A stretch of 64,000 nucleotides of DNA from Bacillus_BD sp050389805. GTDB taxonomy: Bacteria; Bacillota; Bacilli; Bacillales; Cytobacillaceae. A program made the position numbers and the translations under genes. Of the stretch, positions 32,755 through 41,124 are shown piece after piece (position 1 is the stretch's first letter; every line of letters starts with the position of its first letter). The notes under the pieces were generated by a model. The model did no database searches. It worked only from the letters and a program-made list of their open reading frames with translations, and was not told where the DNA came from. The DNA is taken from positions 4,278,001 through 4,342,000 of the forward strand of contig NZ_CP130945.1 of the NCBI RefSeq assembly GCF_050389805.1. The letters are read 5' to 3'.

Positions 32755-33312
32755 CTATTTCGGGATTTCCTTTAACACTTTGCATGGATTGCCGACTGCG
32801 ATGACATTGGATGGGATGTCTTTTGTAACGACACTTCCTGCGCCGATAACGACATTGTCCCCAATGGTTACCCCTGGATTGATGATCACGCCGCCACCTA
32901 GCCAGACATTGTCCCCAATGGTGATGGGATGAGCAAATTCAATGCCTTCATTCCGTGGTCCTGGCTCAATTGGATGACCTGCTGTAAATAGACTTACGTT
33001 AGGACCAAACATAACATTGTCCCCAATGGTAACAGGTGCACAATCTAAAATCGTACAATTATAGTTACTATAGAAATTTTTACCTAGCGTAATATTGTAA
33101 CCATAGTCACAGCGAAAAGGAGGTTCAATAAAAAACTCGCCTTTTGTATGGCCTAAGAGCTTTTGAATCAGTTCGTTTCGTTTTTCAACTTCCTTCGGTG
33201 ATAAGGCGTTGAACTCAAACAACACTTCTTTTGCATGCTGCCTTTCATTGAATAACTCTTCCCCACCCGCAAAATAAGGTTGACCGCTTAGCATCTTTTC
33301 TTTTTCCGACAT
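32755..33312 (-). CDS. maa: Maltose O-acetyltransferase
   Basis: A 185-residue left-handed beta-helix enzyme. N-terminal mac domain (MLSGQPYFAGGEEL, 7-60), then hexapeptide repeats with VTIGDNVMFGPNV, catalytic His in TAGHPIEP, and NPGVTIGDNVVIGAGSVV. It acetylates maltose and other sugars with acetyl-CoA. Length agrees with B. subtilis Maa. No sugar uptake gene is next to it. Ribosome site CGAAGGAGTG. Confidence 0.92.
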   Translation of the reverse strand: MSEKEKMLSGQPYFAGGEELFNERQHAKEVLFEFNALSPKEVEKRNELIQKLLGHTKGEFFIEPPFRCDYGYNITLGKNFYSNYNCTILDCAPVTIGDNVMFGPNVSLFTAGHPIEPGPRNEGIEFAHPITIGDNVWLGGGVIINPGVTIGDNVVIGAGSVVTKDIPSNVIAVGNPCKVLKEIPK

Positions 33313-33401
33313 CTTGACACTCCTTCGATAAACTATTCCAGTACTAGGGTACCGATAAACTTTTTAAAAAACAAGGGAAGTGCAGGGGTTGGGGTTCCAA
33401 T

Positions 33402-33430
33402 AAATGGAAGGTGCCTGGCACCTTCCATTT
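33402..33430. repeat. Palindromic repeat family A, single form
   Basis: Perfect 29-bp palindrome: AAATGGAA, core GGTGCCTGGCACC, TTCCATTT. Eight bases after the MFS stop codon region. Confidence 0.88.
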
Positions 33431-33438
33431 ATTCCCTC

Positions 33439-34701
33439 TTAGACTGAGAGTTGATTTTTGTCTTTAATATATAATAGTAGAATCGCGCTGATGATAAGGA
33501 GGATGGATGAAATCCAAAGTGATGATTCGTAGTTGCCTGATAGGCTGAAGAGCATGCCAGGGACTAGGGAGCCGATCGCAGCACCGAATTGATGGGTGAA
33601 GCTAATAACACCAAACGCTGAGCCCATATGTTTTTCACCAAAAATATGACTACACAACATGGTAAACGGTGCAATCGTGGCAATATCAGTAAACCCATAC
33701 AGTAGGGCAAAAGTAATTAACCAAAGAGGTTGTTCGATAAACAATAGTAAAATTAGCGCCACGACCCGGATCATAAACAAAACTGATAATATTTTTTGAT
33801 TGCTAAATTTATCCGTGAGGAAGCCGATCATGACCGTTCCGATGATATTGGATACCCCATACCAAAGCATGACATTTCCTAGAATCACCGCGGAAAAACC
33901 TTTGTGTTCTCCTAATGGAATCATATGGGTGTAGATTAAACCGACATCAGTGAAACCGCAGACGACATACGTGATGGTGATCAACCACGTGACTCGATAT
34001 CGGAATATTAAAAAAATGGATTTTAATAGGGTGCTTAGTTGGAGCTTCTGTTTATCAACCACGTTAACATTTTCAACAGGTATGGCTTGAGCCCGGTTAT
34101 CCCGATATAAAAAGAAAATCAGTGGAAGTAAAATAAGACCGTATACCGCTCCATACAGAACAAACATCCATTTCCACCCGATCTCTTCAATGAGAAACAG
34201 GTTTAGTGGACCGTAAATCATTGGACCAGCTGCCATTCCAACAACAACAATGCTAATCATTAAGCCCTTCTTTTCCTTAAACCATCGAACAATCCCGACT
34301 GACACGGTGACATTGGAAACAAATCCAAACCCAACCGAACCAATCAATCCATAAAGAATAATCATATGACCGATATTCGTAGAGAAATAGGATCCGGCTA
34401 GACATAAACTAAGAAGGGCCATCCCTACTGTCAGGACTTTACGCGGACCGATGATATCGGAAAGTCTTCCTGCAAAAATAATGCTAATTCCATAGACCGT
34501 CAGATTGATAAAAGAAACGAGACTTACCCAAAACCGGTTCACCGAAAACGTTTGCTCCCACTCCGTCACATACGTCCCAAAAGAACCACGGATCCCCATT
34601 GCCGCCACCATCACAAGAAAAGATAAAGCCACAATCACATACCCATAATGAAAAGAACGTTTTGTTTTTGTTTCAAACAACGTAACTGATTCCTTGTCCA
34701 C
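33439..34701 (-). CDS. MFS transporter (oxalate/formate antiporter-like branch)
   Basis: A 420-residue transporter with 12 hydrophobic segments in two halves and a loop at about 200-220. FAGRLSDIIGPRKV is the loop 2-3 motif; SHIFGEKHMGSAFGVISF lies in the second half. It resembles the gene at 57679-58947 in layout (GFTDVGLIYTHMIP versus GFTTTGLIDTHLIP), so both belong to the OFA/monocarboxylate-like branch. It follows the prenyl synthase gene by 83 bp in the same direction, with a family A repeat between. Substrate unknown. Confidence 0.85.
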   Translation of the reverse strand: MDKESVTLFETKTKRSFHYGYVIVALSFLVMVAAMGIRGSFGTYVTEWEQTFSVNRFWVSLVSFINLTVYGISIIFAGRLSDIIGPRKVLTVGMALLSLCLAGSYFSTNIGHMIILYGLIGSVGFGFVSNVTVSVGIVRWFKEKKGLMISIVVVGMAAGPMIYGPLNLFLIEEIGWKWMFVLYGAVYGLILLPLIFFLYRDNRAQAIPVENVNVVDKQKLQLSTLLKSIFLIFRYRVTWLITITYVVCGFTDVGLIYTHMIPLGEHKGFSAVILGNVMLWYGVSNIIGTVMIGFLTDKFSNQKILSVLFMIRVVALILLLFIEQPLWLITFALLYGFTDIATIAPFTMLCSHIFGEKHMGSAFGVISFTHQFGAAIGSLVPGMLFSLSGNYESSLWISSILLIISAILLLYIKDKNQLSV

Positions 34702-34724
34702 CTAAACCACCTCTCCAAATTTTA

Positions 34725-34769
34725 GAAGGTGCCAGGCACCTTCCAGTTTCTGGAAGGAACCTGGCACCC
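34725..34769. repeat. Palindromic repeat family A, double form
   Basis: GAAGGTGCCAGGCACCTTCC then AGTTTCT then GGAAGGAACCTGGCACCC; the right core has lost symmetry. It separates the prenyl synthase and MFS genes, which run in the same direction. Confidence 0.82.
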
Positions 34770-34784
34770 ACTTTTTACGCGATC

Positions 34785-37160
34785 TTATTTTTTTCGATGA
34801 ATGATATAGTTTAATAGATGTTTCAAGAAGGGGATGTTTTTAGGTGTTTGTTCGATGGTTTCCATCGCCTGGCTATACTGGTCCCACATGGCTTGTTTGG
34901 CGCCCTCTACTCCTAGAATAGTGACAAAGGTGGAACGCATGTGTTGGGCATCATCGCCGACTGGTTTACCGAGTTGCTCTGAAGTTCCTTCTACATCTAG
35001 GAGATCATCCTTAATTTGAAAAGCGACCCCTGCATGGCGAGCAAATCTTTTCAAAGCTTGAATTTCTTCTTCCTCGACCATGGCAAGGATTGCAGGCATG
35101 ATCAAAGCCGCCTCAAAGCCAATCCCTGTTTTGTAAAAACACATCGTATTCAATTGCTCCAAGGTCAATGTCTTCCCTTTTGATTCCAAGTCCATCGCCT
35201 GTCCCTTGCACATTTCCGCTGTGACTCTTGAGGAGTAACGGATTAGTTGAAGAACAGTTTTGGCGTGAAACTCCTGAAGATTCGTTTGCTCTTCAATCGC
35301 CTTTTGCGTTAAAAAAAGACTCGTCAACTCTGCGGTCGCAACATTGTAAACCTTATGTACCGTTTGTCTCCCCCTCCGAATCGAAGCATTATCTTGCGAA
35401 GGGAGGTCATCGAGAATTAAAGAAGCTGTGTGCATATATTCCAACGATTTCAACAACGGCTCGATTTCGCTTGGACTTAAACCATAATGTTCGACTCCCA
35501 TCATCCATGCCATGACAGGTCTTAATCTTTTTCCATCCCCTACAAGACTGTAGTTGGCTGCCTCAACAATATGGTCATGAAAGGATGGATCCAGATCTTT
35601 TTCCGTAAGGGGTAATATAGTGTTCAACTCCAAACGAACTTTTTCAACAGTATCTATGAATGTCTCTCGCTCTTGCCGATCTCTTTTCAAATTGGTAATC
35701 ATATGGTCCCGCAGCAGTTTATCAAAAAAGTCCACATCATCTGCTTTTTCAACCATCTTTTGAATCAATGAATTGAACTGTGGCATATCAGAGGTTAAAA
35801 GATTCATCAATTTTTCATACTCGGTATCCCCGATTTTTTCCTTAAACCGCTTCAACCCGTTAATGGCTCGATCGAGAATAACTTCGCGAGTTTTCGCATC
35901 CGAACGGTATACATGGTGGATTAAATGAGAGATGACACTCCAATACAATTCAAAGGGATTGATCAAGTCTGGACGCTCGTCGTGATATTTCCAATAATAT
36001 GTATAGGGAGTGACGGATCCCTCTTGTAAATCATCAAACAGATCCGCGAAATCATCGGCTAATTGATTATAAATGCCATAATAGAACGTGCGGCTTTCAA
36101 AGCCTTCATCCTCGGGTGCACTCAGAACCGAGCGAATGATCGAACGAGATGAAAAAGACTTTAGAATCACAGGAATAAAGAGTTCCTCATTTTTATAATG
36201 AGGATTGGAAAGAGCCTTTTTGCGATCAACCTCTTGCGATTGAAAAAAGACATAAGCCTCTTCGAAAAAGGACTTCATTTTGCTTGGCTGTTGATGGTTT
36301 TTGATATATTCAAAGGCTTCTCGAAGCTCGCTATGTACGAATGTAATGAATTCTTTATTTTTTCCATTCCAATCTCCTAGCTCTGGAACAACTCCTGTTG
36401 TCAGGGAGGTGCGGATAAGTTCGGAGTACTGGGTTTCCTCCTGTTGGGACAGGATTTTTGCATCCAAAAGGTCGTCGATGAATGGATAGGTCAATCCATA
36501 GGCATAACCAAGTCGAATCGCTTCATCAAGCCTTTTAGCCCGTTCTATGTCTGGTGTCTCGTCCCCCATTTCTTCCCTCACATGCATGAGAACACCGGCA
36601 ATGATTTTGATTAATTTTCTCACCGCATGATCGGCATCCATTTCCTCTGGAATCTGGGTCGATATCATTTCTAGTTTTTCCATCAGCCAAATATAGGTGT
36701 TGGGAATCCCCTCTTCCTGCGCTTTTCGATAAAGCCCGTCTGAGGAAAAGAAGTCTGATTTTTGTTCAGCGTTGTCTTTTGTCAATTTTTCTTTCAGATC
36801 GTCTACGATTTGTCGAACTCTTTTTTGTGTCTTCTTTTCATTTAAATCCTTGCCTAAATCCCTCATAAATAGATAGGAAATGCTTCGGTCAAGGTAAGGA
36901 TCTAGTTTTCCACTGTACCTCATCCACTGGATATAGCTGTGATAATCTGTAGAATCGGGACCTTTCTTTTTTCGAGAAAAAATAGAAAAGAGTGAAGGCT
37001 GGTGGATATGTTGTTGTTTCCATGCGTTGAAATCTTGAGTGAGGATTGGGATAAAATCTTTTTCCCTGACGTGAGATACGAGCGCGGCAAAATAGTCGGC
37101 AGCCCGCTGCTCCGCCTCCTTATAACATTGTGTTGGATCAATCATTAAAGCCTTGTTCAT
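34785..37160 (-). CDS. Polyprenyl synthetase with a second, N-terminal isoprenoid-synthase-like domain
   Basis: A 791-residue protein. Residues 501-791 are a full trans-prenyl synthase: GDGKRLRP (substrate Lys/Arg), first Asp-rich motif DDLPSQD (584-590), RRG, and second motif DDLLD (718-722). Residues 1-500 have no plain family, but contain DDLLD (229-233) and NQLADDFADLFDD (365-377) in helical settings, like a diverged isoprenoid-synthase fold. Usual prenyl synthases have about 300 residues. It could be a prenyl synthase fused to a terpene cyclase or to a regulatory half. Downstream MFS gene may act on the product. Ribosome site GGAGGTAAAGG. Confidence 0.8.
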   Translation of the reverse strand: MNKALMIDPTQCYKEAEQRAADYFAALVSHVREKDFIPILTQDFNAWKQQHIHQPSLFSIFSRKKKGPDSTDYHSYIQWMRYSGKLDPYLDRSISYLFMRDLGKDLNEKKTQKRVRQIVDDLKEKLTKDNAEQKSDFFSSDGLYRKAQEEGIPNTYIWLMEKLEMISTQIPEEMDADHAVRKLIKIIAGVLMHVREEMGDETPDIERAKRLDEAIRLGYAYGLTYPFIDDLLDAKILSQQEETQYSELIRTSLTTGVVPELGDWNGKNKEFITFVHSELREAFEYIKNHQQPSKMKSFFEEAYVFFQSQEVDRKKALSNPHYKNEELFIPVILKSFSSRSIIRSVLSAPEDEGFESRTFYYGIYNQLADDFADLFDDLQEGSVTPYTYYWKYHDERPDLINPFELYWSVISHLIHHVYRSDAKTREVILDRAINGLKRFKEKIGDTEYEKLMNLLTSDMPQFNSLIQKMVEKADDVDFFDKLLRDHMITNLKRDRQERETFIDTVEKVRLELNTILPLTEKDLDPSFHDHIVEAANYSLVGDGKRLRPVMAWMMGVEHYGLSPSEIEPLLKSLEYMHTASLILDDLPSQDNASIRRGRQTVHKVYNVATAELTSLFLTQKAIEEQTNLQEFHAKTVLQLIRYSSRVTAEMCKGQAMDLESKGKTLTLEQLNTMCFYKTGIGFEAALIMPAILAMVEEEEIQALKRFARHAGVAFQIKDDLLDVEGTSEQLGKPVGDDAQHMRSTFVTILGVEGAKQAMWDQYSQAMETIEQTPKNIPFLKHLLNYIIHRKK

Positions 37161-37171
37161 TCCTTTACCTC

Positions 37172-37200
37172 CGGGACAGAGGGACAGTTCCGCTGCCCCA
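37172..37200. repeat. Family C-like repeat fragment
   Basis: GGGACAGAGGGACAGTTCC just upstream of the prenyl synthase ribosome site, resembling the GGGACAGGTCC words elsewhere. Confidence 0.5.
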
Positions 37201-37278
37201 GCTCATCAATTCATTTACAAATACAGTATGATACCATTCTATAGCATCATACGAAAGATTAGAACGGAAGGCGCAATA

Positions 37279-37310
37279 GAAGGTGCCTGGCACCTTCCAG
37301 TTACTGGAAA
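37279..37310. repeat. Palindromic repeat family A, truncated double form
   Basis: GAAGGTGCCTGGCACCTTCC then AGTTACTGGAA; the second core is missing. It lies in the gap between mug and the prenyl synthase gene. Confidence 0.8.
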
Positions 37311-37420
37311 TCCTTGAGTTCCTTCTTTATTTTTAGCTTATAAGAAAAGGGTCCATAATACAAGTTTGGAATGTAGGATAGGTTACTGAAGGTGGTGCTT
37401 ACAACCTCGTTTTCTGTAAA

Positions 37421-37452
37421 AAAATGGGAGGTGCCTGGCACCTCCCATTTTT
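37421..37452. repeat. Palindromic repeat family A, single form, terminator-like
   Basis: AAAATGGGA, core GGTGCCTGGCACC, TCCCATTTTTTT. The stem is perfect with T runs on both strands, and it follows the mug stop by ten bases, so it likely ends that transcript. Confidence 0.86.
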
Positions 37453-37459
37453 TTGGGAA

Positions 37460-37966
37460 TCACTCTTTTATTATCTCGGTCAATTCTTTATAAATCGAAA
37501 CCACATCATCCAGTTTCATTCGAACAAGTCCACTTGAGGAAGGGGCAACGAAGTCGATGGTTCCTGGAACGATGGATTCTTCTTGTTTTCCCCAAGGAGC
37601 TGATTTCCGTCCGCTGTATTGCAGATATACGCCTTTTCCCACAAAACAGACGACCTTCGGGGAATGGGTTTTGATTTTCTTCCTTAGCTCAACCCTGCCA
37701 TTCTGATATTCTTCCTTTGTAATCTCATCAGCTGCTTTGGTTGGTCTTGAAACGATATTCGTAAAACCATATCCCTGTTCCAATAGCGTTTCATCTTCTT
37801 CAGGATGGTACTTTCTTGAGGTTAATCCCGCTTCAAATAAGATTTTCCAAAAACGATTATTGGGATTGGCATAATGATGTCCCGTTTCACCCGAGCGAAT
37901 ACTTGGATTAAATCCCACAAAAAGAATCTTCAAATGATCATCTATAATATCAGGAATAGAATTCAA
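37460..37966 (-). CDS. mug: Mug-type mismatch-specific uracil/thymine-DNA glycosylase
   Basis: A 168-residue protein with the Mug family blocks VGFNPSIRSGETGHHYANP and NRFWKILFEAG and, near the end, VAPSSSGLVRM, which contact the mismatched base and the partner strand. It removes U or ethenocytosine opposite G. TTG at 37966 is chosen: GGAGGG lies five bases upstream. The open frame reaches 26 codons further, but those codons lie in a family A repeat and give an unlike sequence. It is just downstream of the flavin oxidoreductase gene in the same direction. Confidence 0.85.
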   Translation of the reverse strand: MNSIPDIIDDHLKILFVGFNPSIRSGETGHHYANPNNRFWKILFEAGLTSRKYHPEEDETLLEQGYGFTNIVSRPTKAADEITKEEYQNGRVELRKKIKTHSPKVVCFVGKGVYLQYSGRKSAPWGKQEESIVPGTIDFVAPSSSGLVRMKLDDVVSIYKELTEIIKE

Positions 37967-37985
37967 GAAATCCCTCCAATTTTTG

Positions 37986-38031
37986 ACAGGCGCCAGGCAC
38001 CTTCCAGTTCCTGGAAGCCACCTGGCGCCCA
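37986..38031. repeat. Palindromic repeat family A, double form (CGCC variant)
   Basis: GACAGGCGCCAGGCACCTTC and its partner GAAGCCACCTGGCGCCC around AGTTCCT. Cores have drifted to GGCGCC. Lies between mug and the oxidoreductase stop. Confidence 0.8.
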
Positions 38032-38033
38032 AC

Positions 38034-39974
38034 TTATTTTGCAAGTGCTTCTATTCGATAGGCGGTTTCGAATCCGCCTCTTGTGGCGTCGGCTAGTGTG
38101 GCATGACCCGCGGCATCGCCAATAACGAATACATGTTCAAAATGCGCTTTAAGCATTTCTTCTAATGGATTATACGCGGTGACTCCCATGGCGACAACGA
38201 CTTGATCCACTTCAACTTTCTTCTGCCCACTTGTTTGCGTATCTTCCAATAACACCCCGGTCTCTTGAATTTTCTCGACTTTATGATCAGTAATAATGTG
38301 AACGCCGAGCTTTTTCAACTTTTCAAACAAGCGTAATCGAGTGGCACCGCTGATTTTACTACCTGACTTTGTTGGTAATTCAACATACGTCACGGTATTC
38401 CCTTTTTCAGCAAGCCCTTTTGAGGTACTGTAACATACCATCCCACTTCCTAACACAGCCACTCTTTGATCGTTTAGGACCTTCTTTTCCTTTTTAACAT
38501 CAATGTAGTGACAAACGTTTGGCAAGTCAACTCCCTCGATTTCTGGAGTGAACGGTTGTGAGCCTGTTGCTAGTAAAATTGCATACGGGTTTAACGACTG
38601 GATTTCTGCAAGGGTTGCCTCTGTATTCAGTCTTACATCGACCCTCAGTCGGTTTAATTCATTTTTCATATATTCCACATACCATTTTGTTTTCTTGCGA
38701 TAAACAGGCTCTGTGACTAGTTTCAGTTGCCCGCCAAGTTGGTCGTTTTTTTCAAATAAGGTAACGCTGTATCCTTTTTCTGTTAAAACTCTTGCTGCTT
38801 CCATACCGCCAGGGCCTCCCCCAACAATTACCACATGTCGAGGCTCGTCTACTTTTTCAAAATGGGGAAATTCCAATTCCCTACCGGCTCTGGCGTTCAC
38901 TGAGCACTCTATATACTCTTTAGAATAGACACAATGTAGACAAGAGATACACATTCTAATTTCCGCTTCACGACCTTCCGAGACTTTGCGTACCCATTCC
39001 GGATCAGCGATATGACCACGACCGATGGCAACAAAGTCTGCTTTTCCGTCCGCAATAATGGATTCTACATATTTCGGTTGTCGGATATTCCCAACGGCAA
39101 TAACCGGGATGTCAACCTCTTTTTTGAGCTCCTCCGCAAGATAGACTCTCCAGCCCTGCTCAAATACAGGGGATTCAATGACCGTCTCCATCGAATTATA
39201 GTTCCCAGCACTAGCATGAAGGCCATCTACACCCAAACTTTCAAGGTGCTTAGCAATTTTCTTACTTAGAGCGACATCTGTTCCGCCTTCATCAAATTCG
39301 TCAACACTTAGTCTGACAATCACAGGATAGTCGGCGCCGCACTGCTCTTTAACTCCAACTACAATTTCCTCTAAAAATCTAATTCTATTTTCAAAAGAAC
39401 CACCGTATTCGTCTTTCCTCACGTTTGCATTCGGACTTAGGAAATTGTTAATTAAATAGCCGTGGGCTGCATGAATTTCAACTCCGTCAGCGCCCGCATG
39501 TTTGGATCGAACAGCTCCTTGAATAAACTTTTGTACCAAGTCTTTGACTTCTTCGGTAGTCAGTTCTCTCGGTTCTTCCCCTACCGCTTTGATCATCACA
39601 GGACTTGGACCGACAATTTGTTTTCCCCCTGTCAACAAGGAATTCGATTGCCGCCCAGCATGATGGAGCTGTACAAAAAGTTTAGCCCCATGTTTATGTA
39701 TAGCATTCGTTAACCTCTGCAGCTCTGGTATAAAATTATCGTGATCGATTCGTAATTGATTGGGTGCACCTTTTCCTAGCTCGTGATCGATGGTGGTAAA
39801 TTCTGTGATAATTAATCCTACGCCACCTTCTGCTCTCTCTTCATAATATTTTATAATCCGGTCCGTGACTTCTCCATTTGGACCAGCAAAGTTAGTGGAC
39901 ATTCCAGGCATGACAATTCGATTTTTTAACGTTAACGTGCCAATCTTGCCTGTACTTAAAACATGATTATACAA
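38034..39974 (-). CDS. NADH:flavin oxidoreductase / 2,4-dienoyl-CoA reductase-like enzyme
   Basis: A 646-residue protein. Residues 1-350 are an Old Yellow Enzyme-like FMN barrel (LKNRIVMPGMSTNFAGPNG, HAAHGYLINNFLSP, IAVGNIRQP). An Fe-S cluster loop follows, CISCLHC and a fourth Cys eight residues on, tighter than in E. coli FadH. Then an FAD/NAD(P) module with GGGPGGMEAA and GSGMVCYSTSKGLAE and a final IGDAAGHATLADA. It reduces an enoyl or enone substrate; exact substrate unknown. TTG 39974 is chosen because GAGGGGG lies eight bases upstream. Confidence 0.88.
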   Translation of the reverse strand: MYNHVLSTGKIGTLTLKNRIVMPGMSTNFAGPNGEVTDRIIKYYEERAEGGVGLIITEFTTIDHELGKGAPNQLRIDHDNFIPELQRLTNAIHKHGAKLFVQLHHAGRQSNSLLTGGKQIVGPSPVMIKAVGEEPRELTTEEVKDLVQKFIQGAVRSKHAGADGVEIHAAHGYLINNFLSPNANVRKDEYGGSFENRIRFLEEIVVGVKEQCGADYPVIVRLSVDEFDEGGTDVALSKKIAKHLESLGVDGLHASAGNYNSMETVIESPVFEQGWRVYLAEELKKEVDIPVIAVGNIRQPKYVESIIADGKADFVAIGRGHIADPEWVRKVSEGREAEIRMCISCLHCVYSKEYIECSVNARAGRELEFPHFEKVDEPRHVVIVGGGPGGMEAARVLTEKGYSVTLFEKNDQLGGQLKLVTEPVYRKKTKWYVEYMKNELNRLRVDVRLNTEATLAEIQSLNPYAILLATGSQPFTPEIEGVDLPNVCHYIDVKKEKKVLNDQRVAVLGSGMVCYSTSKGLAEKGNTVTYVELPTKSGSKISGATRLRLFEKLKKLGVHIITDHKVEKIQETGVLLEDTQTSGQKKVEVDQVVVAMGVTAYNPLEEMLKAHFEHVFVIGDAAGHATLADATRGGFETAYRIEALAK

Positions 39975-40106
39975 AATTAAGTCCCCCTCATGATTTCGCA
40001 ATAATAACTCTCTATTTCATCATTATAAGTCAATAAATTCGACATTTCTGTGCGAAATGTAACAGATATATGGAGAAGATTTGACATAAGTTTAATGTCT
40101 GATGGT

Positions 40107-40140
40107 AAAAAATGTAAGGTGCCAGGCACCTTACATTTTT
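40107..40140. repeat. Palindromic repeat family A, single form, terminator-like
   Basis: AAAAAATGTAA, core GGTGCCAGGCACC, TTACATTTTTT. Perfect stem with A and T runs between the divergent oxidoreductase and methyltransferase genes. Confidence 0.85.
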
Positions 40141-40224
40141 TTACAGTGGATCACTGGTTTGAAGTACCACTCCTAATTTTTGATTGGAATCACTTTTATA
40201 AAAAAGTGGTTATGCTATCCTTTA

Positions 40225-40239
40225 TGGAGAATGATTCTC
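40225..40239 (+). promoter_or_regulatory. Fur-box-like palindrome
   Basis: GGAGAATGATTCTCG is a 7-1-7 inverted repeat matching the Bacillus Fur box TGATAATNATTATCA at 10 of 14 positions. It lies 24 bp before the methyltransferase start. Whether it is bound is untested. Confidence 0.4.
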
Positions 40240-40262
40240 GAAAAAGAAAGGGGCACGTTCAT

Positions 40263-40970
40263 ATGGCGTTTTATCATGATTTATCTACATACTATGACCA
40301 GATTTTTCCACTCAATCAAACCGCTTATGCATTTATCTCAAACTGTTTTCAAAAAGGGGATTCTATCATTGATATGGGTGCGGGAACTGGGAATATGGCG
40401 ATAGCCCTTGCTCAAGGAGGATTGCAGGTTACAGCATCTGAACCGGAAGAAACGTTGGTCGAGTCCATAAAGAAAAAAGCAGCGGAAAAAGGCATTTCAC
40501 TGTCCGTACATACGAAGACAATGGAAAAACTCGGTGAATTTCAGGAGAACTTTGATGGAATTCTTTGTGTTGGAAATACATTGCCCCATTTACCTAATAT
40601 TGTGGAAGTTGAACGTTTTTTAGGTCAGTGTTATGAAAAATTAAAGGAAAATGGCAAGCTGATTCTTCAGCAAGTTAACTATGACAAGGTACTAGCTAAA
40701 GATGACTTTTCGTTTCCTGTGATTGAAAAAGAAAATTTCACTTTTACAAGGCATTATGAAAAAAAGAATGAGCATATTCATTTCACATCAAGATTAACCA
40801 TTGACGGAGAAACCATCGACAATACGATTCCTTTATATCCCATAACCTCACAACAATTAAAACAAGCGCTAGAAAAAGTAGGATTCCAAAATATCAACCA
40901 ATACGGAAACTTCAAAGAGGAAAATCACACCAGCGAATCACCCGCATTGGTAACAGTCGCACGTAAATAA
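40263..40970 (+). CDS. Class I SAM-dependent methyltransferase
   Basis: A 235-residue protein with the SAM motif IDMGAGTGNMAIALAQ (about 36-51), acidic ribose site ASEPEETL, and GILCVGNTLPHLPN after strand 4. C-terminal beta part fits small-molecule methyltransferases. ATG 40263 has GAAAGGGGC about eight bases upstream; upstream in-frame codons run through a family A repeat and are rejected. Substrate unknown. Convergent with fbaA. Confidence 0.85.
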   Translation: MAFYHDLSTYYDQIFPLNQTAYAFISNCFQKGDSIIDMGAGTGNMAIALAQGGLQVTASEPEETLVESIKKKAAEKGISLSVHTKTMEKLGEFQENFDGILCVGNTLPHLPNIVEVERFLGQCYEKLKENGKLILQQVNYDKVLAKDDFSFPVIEKENFTFTRHYEKKNEHIHFTSRLTIDGETIDNTIPLYPITSQQLKQALEKVGFQNINQYGNFKEENHTSESPALVTVARK

Positions 40971-40980
40971 TCTTGCAAAT

Positions 40981-41022
40981 GGAAGAAAATGGGAGGTGCC
41001 AGGCACCCCCCATTTTCTTCCA
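40981..41022. repeat. Palindromic repeat family A, long single form
   Basis: GGAAGAAAATGGGA, core GGTGCCAGGCACC, CCCCATTTTCTTCC; one mismatch in a 42-bp palindrome, ten bases after the methyltransferase stop. Confidence 0.86.
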
Positions 41023-41040
41023 TTTAATCCCGACCAAATA

Positions 41041-41077
41041 AAAAACCGAAGTTCAATATGAGAACTTCAGTTTTTTA
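41041..41077. terminator. Bidirectional terminator between methyltransferase and fbaA
   Basis: AAAAACCGAAGTTC and GAACTTCAGTTTTTT form a 14-bp stem with one mismatch and T runs on both strands. Confidence 0.88.
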
Positions 41078-41082
41078 CAATA

Positions 41083-41104
41083 TATGGAAGGTGACTGGCA
41101 CCTC
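41083..41104. repeat. Palindromic repeat family A, worn copy
   Basis: ATGGAAGGTGACTGGCACCT, 20 bp downstream of the fbaA stop on the minus strand. Confidence 0.7.
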
Positions 41105-41124
41105 ACTTAAATGACCAATTTTAA

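Noticed and set aside
37967..38044. N-terminal extension of Mug
   Set aside because: These codons lie in a family A palindrome and give residues foreign to the family; TTG 37966 has a proper ribosome site.
40050..40262. N-terminal extension of the methyltransferase
   Set aside because: Crosses a family A repeat and lacks a ribosome site; ATG 40263 fits the family start.
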